Source: Anaerolineae bacterium
GTDB taxonomy: Bacteria; Chloroflexota; Anaerolineae; UBA4142; SHND01
Reading direction: 5' to 3'
Assembly: GCA_022072245.1 (NCBI GenBank)
Contig: JAJVIA010000043.1
Location: 1-53,648 of the forward strand
DNA length: 53,648 bases
This document shows positions 26,195-33,980 of the stretch, one piece after another (the first letter of the stretch is position 1; each line of letters begins with the position of its first letter). A program made the translations under genes and the position numbers. The notes below the pieces were generated by a model. The model was not told where the DNA came from. It saw nothing but the letters and a program-made list of their open reading frames with translations, and searched no databases.

Positions 26195-26282
26195 GTTTTG
26201 CAATCCTTTACGCAAAATTTTGTCGTCGCTTGTTAGTGGCGCGGCGCGCTGGTTTGTTACATGCGCGCAAGAAAATAATTTT

Positions 26283-26765
26283 TTAACGTTTGTGCGCGAA
26301 CAATAAAAACATCATGAGGGCGAGAATGACGACCAAACCGAGCGCGACGATCGCCAACACCACAATGGGCCCCAGTCCTTGACCGTCCGCGTTGGGCGGC
26401 GCTGCGCGCGGCGACGGCGCCGTTTCAAAAACGTTGGCGGCGGGCGCGCGCAGCGTTGAGTTTGGCGCATCGGGCGCGTCGTTTTGCGCGAGGTTGGCGA
26501 GTTGCGCCATAGCTTGATCGTATCGCGCGCGCGCGTCGGGCGGCAAATCTTCGGGGCGCGCATAGGTTTTGCCCTCAAAGATAATTACGGACGATTGAAT
26601 GACCGTCGCGTTATTTTGCAGCGCGTTTTCCACCAGGTCGGGCATCCCGTTTTGATTCTTGTCCGCCAACAAATTGCCCATCGCCTCGTACTGGGCGCGC
26701 ACATCGGGCGGCATTTCGTCAACGCTGCGATAGGTCACGCCGTTCAAGTTGATTGGAGTGGTCAT
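26283..26765 (-). CDS. Tail-anchored membrane protein with two MPPD-type repeats (unknown function)
   Basis: 160 residues. Two related N-terminal units: NGVTYRSVDEMPPDVRAQYE (8-27) and EGKTYARPEDLPPDARARYD (64-83), each ending in a short helix. Between them lies DKNQNGMPD, which has the D-x-N-x-N-G-x-x-D spacing of a calcium-binding loop. After a Pro/Ala-rich linker a single C-terminal membrane span (LGPIVVLAIVALGLVVILALMMFLLF) ends in a basic tail. No enzyme motif. The start at 26765 follows the Cys-rich gene by eight bases, so the two are likely co-expressed. Confidence 0.75.
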   Translation of the reverse strand: MTTPINLNGVTYRSVDEMPPDVRAQYEAMGNLLADKNQNGMPDLVENALQNNATVIQSSVIIFEGKTYARPEDLPPDARARYDQAMAQLANLAQNDAPDAPNSTLRAPAANVFETAPSPRAAPPNADGQGLGPIVVLAIVALGLVVILALMMFLLFAHKR

Positions 26766-26773
26766 TGCATTTT

Positions 26774-27103
26774 TTACGAGTCATAAAACACGCGCGGCAC
26801 GGTCTGACATTGACCGCAACCGACGCGCGGTTCTTTGACTTGGGCAAATGTCTGTTCGCAAAAACCTTCGACCTCGACTTTTTTGGAAAGCCCAAAAAGC
26901 GTTTTGGCGACGCGCGCGTACAGATGCAAGTGCGGACATTGATTCGCCTGCAAAATGTCCGGCACGGGACATGTTTGGCATAACGCGGGAAACCATTTTT
27001 CCGTTTCGGGATTGTTTGCCAACAAACGACATTCGGCGGTTTCGTTCCCTCGAAAATAATCGCTGTAATAAAATTTACATTCTTTGCCGTAAAGAGTTTT
27101 CAT
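26774..27103 (-). CDS. Small Cys-rich protein, probable metal binder (unknown function)
   Basis: 109 residues with eight cysteines: Cys9, 25, 42, 45, 56, 82, 96 and 99, in two CxxC pairs (CQTC, CGQC) plus four singles. The order ECKFYYSDYFRGN, ECRLL, LCQTCPVPDILQANQCPHLHL, FCEQTF, GCGQC suggests two zinc or Fe-S sites. No signal peptide or membrane span. Highly ordered cysteine spacing and close fit between amidase and the tail-anchored protein gene argue it is real. I do not recognise a named family. Confidence 0.72.
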   Translation of the reverse strand: MKTLYGKECKFYYSDYFRGNETAECRLLANNPETEKWFPALCQTCPVPDILQANQCPHLHLYARVAKTLFGLSKKVEVEGFCEQTFAQVKEPRVGCGQCQTVPRVFYDS

Positions 27104-27129
27104 ATTTCATACATCGCGCCGACGTTCTA

Positions 27130-27918
27130 TCACGTTCGCTGTACATTGCCCCAATCGCCAACCTTGACATACACCACCGCGTGCGACCAGACTTGGGCGA
27201 GATAGGGCGTGTCGCCGACCTTGAATTGAAATTCGTCGGAAAGCGGAATGCCGAGATTGTTTTGCAGCGCGAATTTGGCGAGCGCGGATTGGTCGTTGAG
27301 CGGAACCCCCATTTTATTTGCCCCGGCAATCAATGCCGCGCGCCGCGCGTCGCCGCCATTCAAATCCGCAAGCATGCGGTCAAAGGGCGCGTTGGGCCCG
27401 GGACAATTCGGGCGGTCAATGTTGTCGAAATCGTTATGCCCAATCAAGCTCACGCCGCGCGCGTACGACAAAGCGGTTTGGTCGCGAATCCATTGCAGTA
27501 ATTTCAGATTCGCCAGATACATCGGCTCGGTCCACGCTTCGCCGAAAAATCCTTCGTGTTCAATCGAGATCGTATAGTAATTTGGATTGACCGCGTTGAT
27601 AAGCCCTTGCCACGCGGGCGTGACCTGAATGCCGCGCGGATTGCGCCAGATGCCATTGTCCCAGCGCAAGCCGTTCGCGTACGCGGTATCGTTGATGGAA
27701 ACGTACTGTTCGATTTCGCCCTGTTTGCCGACGGTGAAATGCGCGGACGCTTTGCGCGCGGGATTGTTAAAGGTTGGAAAAAACGCCGTGAGCGGTCCTT
27801 CGCCAATGTGCAGGACGACCGCTTTAACTTTTTGCCCGTTGCGTCCCGTTTCAAAATTGCCGCTGTGGAGGATTTCGCGTTTCGTCGCAAAGGGACACCA
27901 GCCGTCAGAGGTAGGCAT
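27130..27918 (-). CDS. N-acetylmuramoyl-L-alanine amidase (amidase_2 domain)
   Basis: 262 residues from ATG 27918; AAAGGA about ten bases upstream supports it. Amidase_2 zinc ligands appear as His in VVLHIGEG, His in SLIGHNDF and Cys in RPNCPGPN; ISIEHEGF is also conserved. It cleaves the bond between muramic acid and L-alanine in peptidoglycan. No signal peptide is seen, so release may be phage-like or by another route. After ~175 residues two short LG-PL units (MGVPLNDQS, LGIPLSDEF) and a VYVKVGDWGNV tail form a small C-terminal domain, possibly for wall binding. It lies just after the ABC-2 permease. Confidence 0.85.
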   Translation of the reverse strand: MPTSDGWCPFATKREILHSGNFETGRNGQKVKAVVLHIGEGPLTAFFPTFNNPARKASAHFTVGKQGEIEQYVSINDTAYANGLRWDNGIWRNPRGIQVTPAWQGLINAVNPNYYTISIEHEGFFGEAWTEPMYLANLKLLQWIRDQTALSYARGVSLIGHNDFDNIDRPNCPGPNAPFDRMLADLNGGDARRAALIAGANKMGVPLNDQSALAKFALQNNLGIPLSDEFQFKVGDTPYLAQVWSHAVVYVKVGDWGNVQRT

Positions 27919-27920
27919 AG

Positions 27921-28739
27921 TTATCGGTTCCTTTCCGCGCGCACAAATTGAATTGTGCCAATGACCATGAATCCCAAAAATGACGACGCCATGATAGCAA
28001 AATTTAACCAGGGTGGAAAGAGGACGACATCGCTGTACGCGGGCGTATTCCAATAAAATAAACCGCGCATCAAATCTACGGCGTAACGCAGCGGCGACAA
28101 GAGCGAAACGATATTTAGCAGCGGCGGTAAATTGTTGATGGGCATGAATACGCCGGCGGTAAAGTATTGCGGCAAGAATACAAAGGGAAACAATTGGTCC
28201 GCCGCGCGGCGGCTCGGAATGAAACCCAGCAGCGCCATGCCGAACGCGCCGCCGTACAGCGCCGCGAGCAAACCCGTCGCCAACAAACCCGCGAAACGCG
28301 CCGCGTCCATCGGGACTTGCAAAAGGATGCCAAACAAAATGATGCCGAGCCCTTGCGGCAGCGCGACGAGCGTCTCGCCGAAAATTTTGCCAAAGACGAT
28401 GGTATAGCGCGAGATGGGCGAAACAAAAATTTCCTGCGAGAAATCATTTTGACGGTCTTCGAGCAGCGAAACAATGCCCATCGCAGTGGATTGCCACAAC
28501 GTTTGCGCCAGCACGCCGGTAAAAATGAACGCGAGAAAATCGTATTCCGAATTCGCGCCAAAGGTCGCCTGCATTCCGCCGCCGAGAAAGCCGATGAAAA
28601 TCAGCGGAAAGAGAAACGTCGAAAAGAGGCGCGCGCGGTCGCGCAAAAATTTCAACAGGTCGCGGTACGCAATGGCGGCGATGGCGGCGCCGTTGTGTCC
28701 GATGCCGCCGCGCCGTGCGGCGTCGTTTTTAGTTTCCAT
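27921..28739 (-). CDS. ABC-2 type transporter permease
   Basis: About 272 residues from ATG 28739, which overlaps the ATPase stop by 11 bases; ATG 28763 is an alternative start giving 280. Around six membrane spans; typical DrrB/NodJ text includes FIFTGVLAQTLWQSTAMGIVSLLEDRQNDFSQEIFVSPISR and a final AVDLMRGLFYW. With the ATPase before it, this should form an exporter for a drug, lipid or glycan-linked compound. Substrate unknown. Confidence 0.9.
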   Translation of the reverse strand: METKNDAARRGGIGHNGAAIAAIAYRDLLKFLRDRARLFSTFLFPLIFIGFLGGGMQATFGANSEYDFLAFIFTGVLAQTLWQSTAMGIVSLLEDRQNDFSQEIFVSPISRYTIVFGKIFGETLVALPQGLGIILFGILLQVPMDAARFAGLLATGLLAALYGGAFGMALLGFIPSRRAADQLFPFVFLPQYFTAGVFMPINNLPPLLNIVSLLSPLRYAVDLMRGLFYWNTPAYSDVVLFPPWLNFAIMASSFLGFMVIGTIQFVRAERNR

Positions 28740-29691
28740 TTGTTTTGGCGCGGTCGTCGTCATGTTCTTGAATGATGGCGAGATACGCGTCCTCGACCGA
28801 AGGCGAATGAATTTTGACGGTCGTCAAGGGCGTGTCAATGGTTTTGAGCAGTTGGTGCGCGCTGACGCCGTTCAAATCAATTCGAAACAGCGGCGTTTCG
28901 CTAAACGCAATCTGGCGCTGACGCAATTCTTGACGCAGCGCGGCGCGGTCGTCCGCGTCCACCAATAAATAATTTTCGACGAGATGGGCTTTGACGGCGG
29001 CGGGCGTGCCTTGCGCCACAATTTTGCCGTGATGCAAAATGCTAATCGTATCCGCCTGTTCGGCTTCTTCTAAATAGTGCGTCGTCAGAAAAATCGTCGT
29101 CTCTTGTTCCGCGCGCACGCGCGTCAAATAATCCCACAGACTGCGGCGGCTCACGGGGTCAAGCCCCGTCGTCGGTTCGTCCAAAAATAAAACGCGCGGT
29201 TGATGAATCAAAGAACGGATAATTTCCAATTTGCGTTTCATGCCGCCCGAAAGCGTTTTGATGGGTTTGTGAATTTCGTTGGCGATGCCCAGAATGGCGG
29301 CGAGTTCGTTCACTTGCGTTTTGTATGCGCGCGGCATCAGCCAAAACGCGGGGCGAAACGGATACAAGCCATAGAGGTTGGCGTGCAAGCGCACATTTTC
29401 TTCGGCGGTCAGATTTTGGTCGAGCGACGGTTGTTGAAAAATAATGCCGACGTGCGCGCGCACGCGGTTCGCGTCGCGCGCCAAATCGTAACCCGCGATT
29501 TCGACCTTGCCCAAAGTCGGCGCCAGCGTCGTCGTCAAAACCGACAGCGTCGTCGTTTTGCCCGCGCCGTTCGGGCCGAGCAAAACGAAAAATTCGCCCG
29601 CCGCGACCTGAAACGAAATATCGTCTATCGCGTTCGTCGGCGAATTTTTATAACGCTTGACCAGATGTTCGACTTGGATGATGGGCGACAT
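28729..29691 (-). CDS. ABC transporter ATP-binding protein (DrrA-like)
   Basis: 320 residues. Walker A GPNGAGKT (39-46), signature LSGGM (147-151), Walker B VLFLDEPTTGLDP (167-179) and the H-loop TTHYLEEAEQ are intact. The ~80-residue C-terminal extension (from HLVENYLL) matches the regulatory tail of DrrA-type ATPases. It pairs with the overlapping permease gene. It starts nine bases after the SUMF1-like gene. Confidence 0.93.
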   Translation of the reverse strand: MSPIIQVEHLVKRYKNSPTNAIDDISFQVAAGEFFVLLGPNGAGKTTTLSVLTTTLAPTLGKVEIAGYDLARDANRVRAHVGIIFQQPSLDQNLTAEENVRLHANLYGLYPFRPAFWLMPRAYKTQVNELAAILGIANEIHKPIKTLSGGMKRKLEIIRSLIHQPRVLFLDEPTTGLDPVSRRSLWDYLTRVRAEQETTIFLTTHYLEEAEQADTISILHHGKIVAQGTPAAVKAHLVENYLLVDADDRAALRQELRQRQIAFSETPLFRIDLNGVSAHQLLKTIDTPLTTVKIHSPSVEDAYLAIIQEHDDDRAKTNGN

Positions 29692-29700
29692 GATTTTTAT

Positions 29701-30468
29701 TTACGCCAACACGCGCGCCACGCGAAAACCGATATTGCTGCCGCGCGAGCCGGCGAGATAACGCGAACGATACGCGCACAACGCTTCTTGGTACGGATTG
29801 AACCACGCGCCGCCGCGCATCACGCGCGCGCCGCCGCCTTCCAATTCTTCACGGCCGTCGGCGGCGCGATACGGATACGCGCATTGCAGCGTTTGCCAAT
29901 TGCCGCCCCATTTAGATAACGTCCACTCGAAAACATTACCCGCCATATCCCAAACGCCGAACGGACTGACGCCGGATGGAAAATGCGCGACCGGCGTTGT
30001 GCCGCCGAAACCCGCTTCCGCCGTATTCGCGCGGCCGCGCTCGAACTTTTCGCCCCAAGGAAAATTGCGCGCTTGCGCGGCGCCGCGCGCCGCATATTCC
30101 CATTCCGCTTCGCTCGGCAAACGGTAGGGCGCGCGTTCGCGTTCGCTCAACCAATTGCAAAACGCCACCGCCTCGTACCACGATACGCCGACGACGGGAT
30201 AACGCGCTTGATTCAAACGCGGCTCGGCCCAGAACGCGGGCAGCGCGGCTTGGCTCAAACGGCCCAGCTGCCATTTCCAGCCCAGCGCGGTCCAAAATTT
30301 TTCGTTGGCATACCCGCGCGCGGCGATAAATTCCGCGTATTCCGCGTTCGTCACCGGATATTTTCCGATGGCAAACGCGGGCAATTCTAATTTGTGTTGC
30401 GGCGCCGCGTCGCGCAGCCGATTGTCGCCCATCAAAAGAATGCCGCGTGGGATTTCAATACATTCCAT
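29701..30468 (-). CDS. SUMF1/FGE-sulfatase-domain protein without catalytic cysteines
   Basis: 255 residues from ATG 30468; TTG 30492 would overlap the GAF gene stop. Text such as MGDNR, YPVTNAEYAEFI, YPVVGVSWYEAVAFCNWLSE, YRLPSEAEWEYAARG, GVWDMAGNVFEWTLS and NIGFRVAR is the C-type-lectin-like SUMF1 fold. True formylglycine-generating enzymes need a cysteine pair near the C-terminus; here that segment reads MRGGAWFNPYQEALCAYRS, so enzymatic FGE activity is unlikely. Similar proteins act as binding or sensory domains. Placed between a GAF protein and an ABC exporter. Confidence 0.85.
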   Translation of the reverse strand: MECIEIPRGILLMGDNRLRDAAPQHKLELPAFAIGKYPVTNAEYAEFIAARGYANEKFWTALGWKWQLGRLSQAALPAFWAEPRLNQARYPVVGVSWYEAVAFCNWLSERERAPYRLPSEAEWEYAARGAAQARNFPWGEKFERGRANTAEAGFGGTTPVAHFPSGVSPFGVWDMAGNVFEWTLSKWGGNWQTLQCAYPYRAADGREELEGGGARVMRGGAWFNPYQEALCAYRSRYLAGSRGSNIGFRVARVLA

Positions 30469-30488
30469 AGCGTGTCGCCGCGCGCGTT

Positions 30489-31547
30489 TCAACTGAACGC
30501 GAGAAAACGATACCAGCCGTCCGCGCTCGCTTTGAGCTCTTGCATCCGTTTTGCGACGTACTGGTGCAGTTTCGCGTTTTCGATTGCCAGCGCGCCGAGG
30601 TCGGCGAACGCGCGCGCGAAATATAAATCTTCATTGCCGAACGTGCGCGCTTGCGCCGAGTATAAACGCAGGACGCCGATATGGGTCGCGTGCGCGCGCA
30701 GCGGCAAAACGAGAACGGAACGAATGCCTTCTTTCGCCGCCTCTGTGGGATATTGAAAGCCCGCCTCGGCGCTCATTTCCGTAATCGCTTTCGGTTCATT
30801 CGTTTCCAAAACGATGCGGTCAATCGGACTGGAAGCGAGCGTCACCGCGCCCTTGTCAATGTACGCTTTGCTGAGACCGTACGCGGCGGCGAGATGCAGC
30901 GTTTGACGGCGCGGTCCCAAGAGGCGCAGCGACCCCGCTTTGACGTTCAACTCGCGCACGAGCGCAATCAATAACGTCGTCAATACTTTGTCGAGTTCGA
31001 GCGTGGAATTGACTTGGTGCGCGATGTTTTGAAACGCTTCAAACAGATGCGTGCGATAAATGGCGTCCGCGCCCAAATTGGCGACGGCTGCGAGAAATAT
31101 TTTTTCCGCCGCGGGGAATGTGTACGGCGCGGCGGTGTACACATGCAGTACGCCGATAATGCGTTGCCGCGTACGCAAGGGCAGCGCCAACATGCTGACG
31201 AGGCCTTCGCGCGCCGCGTGTTCGGGATATTGAAAACCGGGAGCATGACCCGCTTCGGCGCTATAAACCTGTTCGCCTTGCAACACCGCCTGGTCAATTT
31301 CACTCTTGGCGACGGCGAGCGCGCCCTTGTCCAGATATTGCGAGCTGAGACCATACGCCGCGCGCAAAACCAATTCCTGTTTTTCTTGGTCCAACAAACG
31401 CAGGGTCGCCGCTTTGTAGCCCAAATCATTGACCACGTGCCGCAGCAGCGCTTCCAACGCTTCGGTTTGATTTACGCTCGCGTTAATGTCGCTGATGATT
31501 GCCAGCAGCGTTTCCACATTGCGCGATTCTGTTGCGGATGAATCCAT
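30489..31547 (-). CDS. Tandem GAF-domain sensor protein
   Basis: 352 residues from ATG 31547 (AGAGGG about ten bases upstream). Two GAF domains, about residues 18-155 and 180-325; both contain the matching text LGYKAATLRLLDQEKQELVL / LNVKAGSLRLLGPRRQTLHL, AAYGLSxxYxDKGA, and GFQYPxxAxxEGxxSxLxLPLR. No kinase, GGDEF or HTH domain follows, so it is a ligand or redox binder without visible output. The repeated domains look like internal duplication. It leads a run with the SUMF1-like protein and ABC exporter. Confidence 0.88.
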   Translation of the reverse strand: MDSSATESRNVETLLAIISDINASVNQTEALEALLRHVVNDLGYKAATLRLLDQEKQELVLRAAYGLSSQYLDKGALAVAKSEIDQAVLQGEQVYSAEAGHAPGFQYPEHAAREGLVSMLALPLRTRQRIIGVLHVYTAAPYTFPAAEKIFLAAVANLGADAIYRTHLFEAFQNIAHQVNSTLELDKVLTTLLIALVRELNVKAGSLRLLGPRRQTLHLAAAYGLSKAYIDKGAVTLASSPIDRIVLETNEPKAITEMSAEAGFQYPTEAAKEGIRSVLVLPLRAHATHIGVLRLYSAQARTFGNEDLYFARAFADLGALAIENAKLHQYVAKRMQELKASADGWYRFLAFS

Positions 31548-31570
31548 TTTCGTACAACCCTCTTTTCTCC

Positions 31571-32005
31571 TCAACCCTTGCCCAGCAGCAAGCTGGCTAG
31601 CACAATGAGCAAAACGAGCGCGGTGATGCCGGCGTATAAAAAATCGCGTTCGTGCAAAAATGCAAAAATCGAACCCGCCACGCGCAGGATTGGCGTCGCA
31701 ATCAGAACGAGCAAACCCGCCGCGAGAAAACCAGAGGGACGCAGTTCGACCATGCGCGGCAAGACCTCGCCGATTTGCGGCACGGTGGTTGGCGGCACGC
31801 GCCGATAAAAAATATCCAGCGCGAGTCCAAACACCATGAGCGCGGTACTGACGACCAGCCCCACAATCAACATTTGATGCACCACGTCGTTCACGTCGCG
31901 CTGTTCGCGCAGCAGCTGCGCCTGTCGCGTAGAGCTCTCAATGCCATTGACGAGTTCTTCTAGATTAGGGCTGACGTGAATTTGGTCCGGGGAGGGTTCC
32001 GCCAT
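31571..32005 (-). CDS. DUF1634-family membrane protein
   Basis: 144 residues with three membrane spans (MLIVGLVVSTALMVFGLAL, GFLAAGLLVLIATPILRVAGSIFAF, AGITALVLLIVLASLLL). Spacing of the spans and text around LRVAGSIFAFLHERD match DUF1634, a family usually encoded beside TauE/SafE transporters, as here. The ATG follows the TauE stop directly (TAA-ATG). Probably an accessory subunit. Confidence 0.8.
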   Translation of the reverse strand: MAEPSPDQIHVSPNLEELVNGIESSTRQAQLLREQRDVNDVVHQMLIVGLVVSTALMVFGLALDIFYRRVPPTTVPQIGEVLPRMVELRPSGFLAAGLLVLIATPILRVAGSIFAFLHERDFLYAGITALVLLIVLASLLLGKG

Positions 32006-32821
32006 TTAATTTGCTCCGGTCAACGCGCGATACAACATTTGCGCGGCAAATATCAACAACAAGATTTGAAAAATTTGTTTGAGCCGATGACTGTGGACGC
32101 GGCTGCCGAGACGCGAACCGATTTGCGCGCCGAGCAAAACGCCCAACGCGGTAGGAATCGCGATGCCCGGGTCAATATAGCCGTGCCGATAATAAATCAC
32201 CGCGCTCGTCGCCGCCGTGATGCCAATCATAAAATTGCTCGTCGCAATCGCCGCGCGCATCGGCAAACCCATCAAGAGCGACATGATGGGCACTTTGATA
32301 ACGCCGCCGCCGATGCCGAGCAAACCCGAAACGCTGCCCGCGATAAAACTCGCCATCATGCCGAGCGGAAAATTACGCACGCCGTATTTCACCGGTTCGC
32401 CCGTCAACGGGTCAATATAACTCGTGTCCAAAAAACCTGTCGGCGCGACGTCTTCCGCTTCTTTTTTAATGCCGCGCAATGAATAGGCGACGTACAGCAG
32501 CACCAAACCAAACAGTCCCGAAAGCAGATTCGGATTAATCAGCACCGCCGTAAAGCCGCCCACCAACGCGCCGAGCGTCGTCGCAATTTCCATCGTCATC
32601 GAAAGCCGCGTGTGCGTCAAGCCGCGTCCCACATACACCGCGCCCGCCGCCGACGAAGTGGCAATGACGCTAATGATGCTCGTGCCGATGGCGGTCTTGA
32701 TGGGCAAACCTACCAAGCCCGTCAAGAGTGGAATGAGAATGACGCCGCCGCCAATGCCGAGCAGCGCGCCGAGAACGCCCGCGCCAATGCCGATTAAAAA
32801 AAGCGTGATGGCGGTCAACAT
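32006..32821 (-). CDS. TauE/SafE-family transporter (sulfite/organosulfonate exporter type)
   Basis: 271 residues with about eight membrane spans in two halves. The start LIGIGAGVLGALLGIGGGVILIPLL and the second-half SFIAGSVSGLLGIGGGVIKVPIMSLLMGLPMRAAIATS carry the repeated GIGGG-x2-P signature of the family. Members move sulfite, sulfoacetate or other small anions; substrate not predictable. The protein has a ~25-residue hydrophilic insert (EDVAPTGFLDTSYIDPLTGE) between halves. Partner DUF1634 gene is immediately downstream. Confidence 0.9.
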   Translation of the reverse strand: MLTAITLFLIGIGAGVLGALLGIGGGVILIPLLTGLVGLPIKTAIGTSIISVIATSSAAGAVYVGRGLTHTRLSMTMEIATTLGALVGGFTAVLINPNLLSGLFGLVLLYVAYSLRGIKKEAEDVAPTGFLDTSYIDPLTGEPVKYGVRNFPLGMMASFIAGSVSGLLGIGGGVIKVPIMSLLMGLPMRAAIATSNFMIGITAATSAVIYYRHGYIDPGIAIPTALGVLLGAQIGSRLGSRVHSHRLKQIFQILLLIFAAQMLYRALTGAN

Positions 32822-32827
32822 TGCGCG

Positions 32828-33907
32828 TTATTCCTCGAACGGTTGAAAACCGCGCCCTGCGATTTCGCTCGCAGGCAGCACAATCACAAATCCTTCCGGG
32901 TCCACCGCGCGCACCGCGCGTTTCACGTCGTCAATTTCCGTTTCCGTCAACGCGCACAACAGCACTTGGCGCGCGCTCGCGGTGTACATGCCTTCGCCGT
33001 GCAGCGCCGTCACGCCGCGATTCAAATCTTGCATCACTTTTTCCGCCACCGCCGCGCCCTTGTCGGTAATCACCATCGTCATGAATTCATCGCGCCGCGC
33101 GGTGGGGCGCTGCCAAATGCCTGTGCCATACACGCGGTCATGCGGACTCGGCCGCAATACGCGTTCGATGCCCAACCCTTTGAACACTTGGGGTTGTTCC
33201 AAAACTTCGCCCGTCGCATCCTGCAAACGCGTCGTCGCCAACGCCAAGCCGACCAAAAAAAGCGCGATGATGCCGACGACAAGAAGGATTGTTTGTCCTT
33301 GCACCGGGCCGATTGTGGCGCGCGCGGCAAATTCGGAAAAGGACAAGGCGGGCAAGGGCAGCGAATACAATTTGAAACACCACACCAAGAGCAGGATGCC
33401 GAGAATGGCGAGATAGTTACGGCGCAGGCGGCGGCCAATCGCTTCCCAATTGCTGATGGGAAATTTGGGACGCAGCAGCGAAGTCGCCAGCGTCTCTGCC
33501 CAATCGGGCGAAGGTTGAAAGGGCGGCACGAGCATCGCCGCGAAAAAATCGGTTTCGAGCAAACGCACGCGGTACGAAAACAATTCAAAGTAACGATAGC
33601 GCCGCGCTTCGATCCACAAAAAAATCAGGATGAGCGCCATGTCAATGAGCAGCGCCGCGTGCGAGTTGGACGCGTTCGCCAGAGCAAAAGAGATTACCGC
33701 CGCCGTCGTCACGATTGCCCAATTCGTCGTCGCGTCGAGCCGATTGCGCCACGTGTTGGCGCGATGAATTTCGCCGCGATAAAAATGAATCATCGCGGTC
33801 GTAAATTCTGACGCGCGCAATTCATAGCCGCGAAAACGCCACACCGGTTCGCGGATGGGACGTTCGCGCGCGGGGTCGTCTCTGGGAAAAGTTTGGTCGC
33901 TCGCCAT
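32828..33907 (-). CDS. DUF2270 membrane protein fused to a DUF2179 (YitT C-terminal) domain
   Basis: 359 residues. Residues ~20-225 match DUF2270: VWRFRGYELRASEFTTAMIHFYRGE, RANTWRNRLDATTNWAIVTTAAVISF, RRYRYFELFSYRVRLLE, with four membrane spans. Residues ~265-355 match DUF2179: MTMVITDKGAAVAEKV, GVTALHGEGMYT, VLLCALTETEI, VDPEGFVIVLPASEIAGRGF. The latter is a soluble domain known at the end of YitT-type membrane proteins. GGAG nine bases before ATG 33907 supports the start. It is the first gene of the long minus-strand run. Confidence 0.82.
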   Translation of the reverse strand: MASDQTFPRDDPARERPIREPVWRFRGYELRASEFTTAMIHFYRGEIHRANTWRNRLDATTNWAIVTTAAVISFALANASNSHAALLIDMALILIFLWIEARRYRYFELFSYRVRLLETDFFAAMLVPPFQPSPDWAETLATSLLRPKFPISNWEAIGRRLRRNYLAILGILLLVWCFKLYSLPLPALSFSEFAARATIGPVQGQTILLVVGIIALFLVGLALATTRLQDATGEVLEQPQVFKGLGIERVLRPSPHDRVYGTGIWQRPTARRDEFMTMVITDKGAAVAEKVMQDLNRGVTALHGEGMYTASARQVLLCALTETEIDDVKRAVRAVDPEGFVIVLPASEIAGRGFQPFEE

Positions 33908-33941
33908 GCTTGTTCGCTCCCCCCCAATTTTGATGCTCTGA

Positions 33942-33974
33942 ATTGTAGCGCCGAAAAAATATCTCGGCTATAAT
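33942..33974. promoter_or_regulatory. Divergent promoter pair (-10 boxes on both strands)
   Basis: On the plus strand TATAAT (33969-33974) ends six bases before ATG 33981 of the NUDIX gene. On the minus strand TACAAT (33947-33942) lies upstream of ATG 33907, which also has a GGAG ribosome site. No clear -35 boxes at 17 bases. The plus-strand transcript would be leaderless, the minus-strand one would not. Confidence 0.6.
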
Positions 33975-33980
33975 CGCGCT

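Noticed and set aside
29701-30468. SUMF1-fold protein as an active formylglycine-generating enzyme
   Set aside because: The C-terminal catalytic cysteine pair is not present and no sulfatase gene is nearby.
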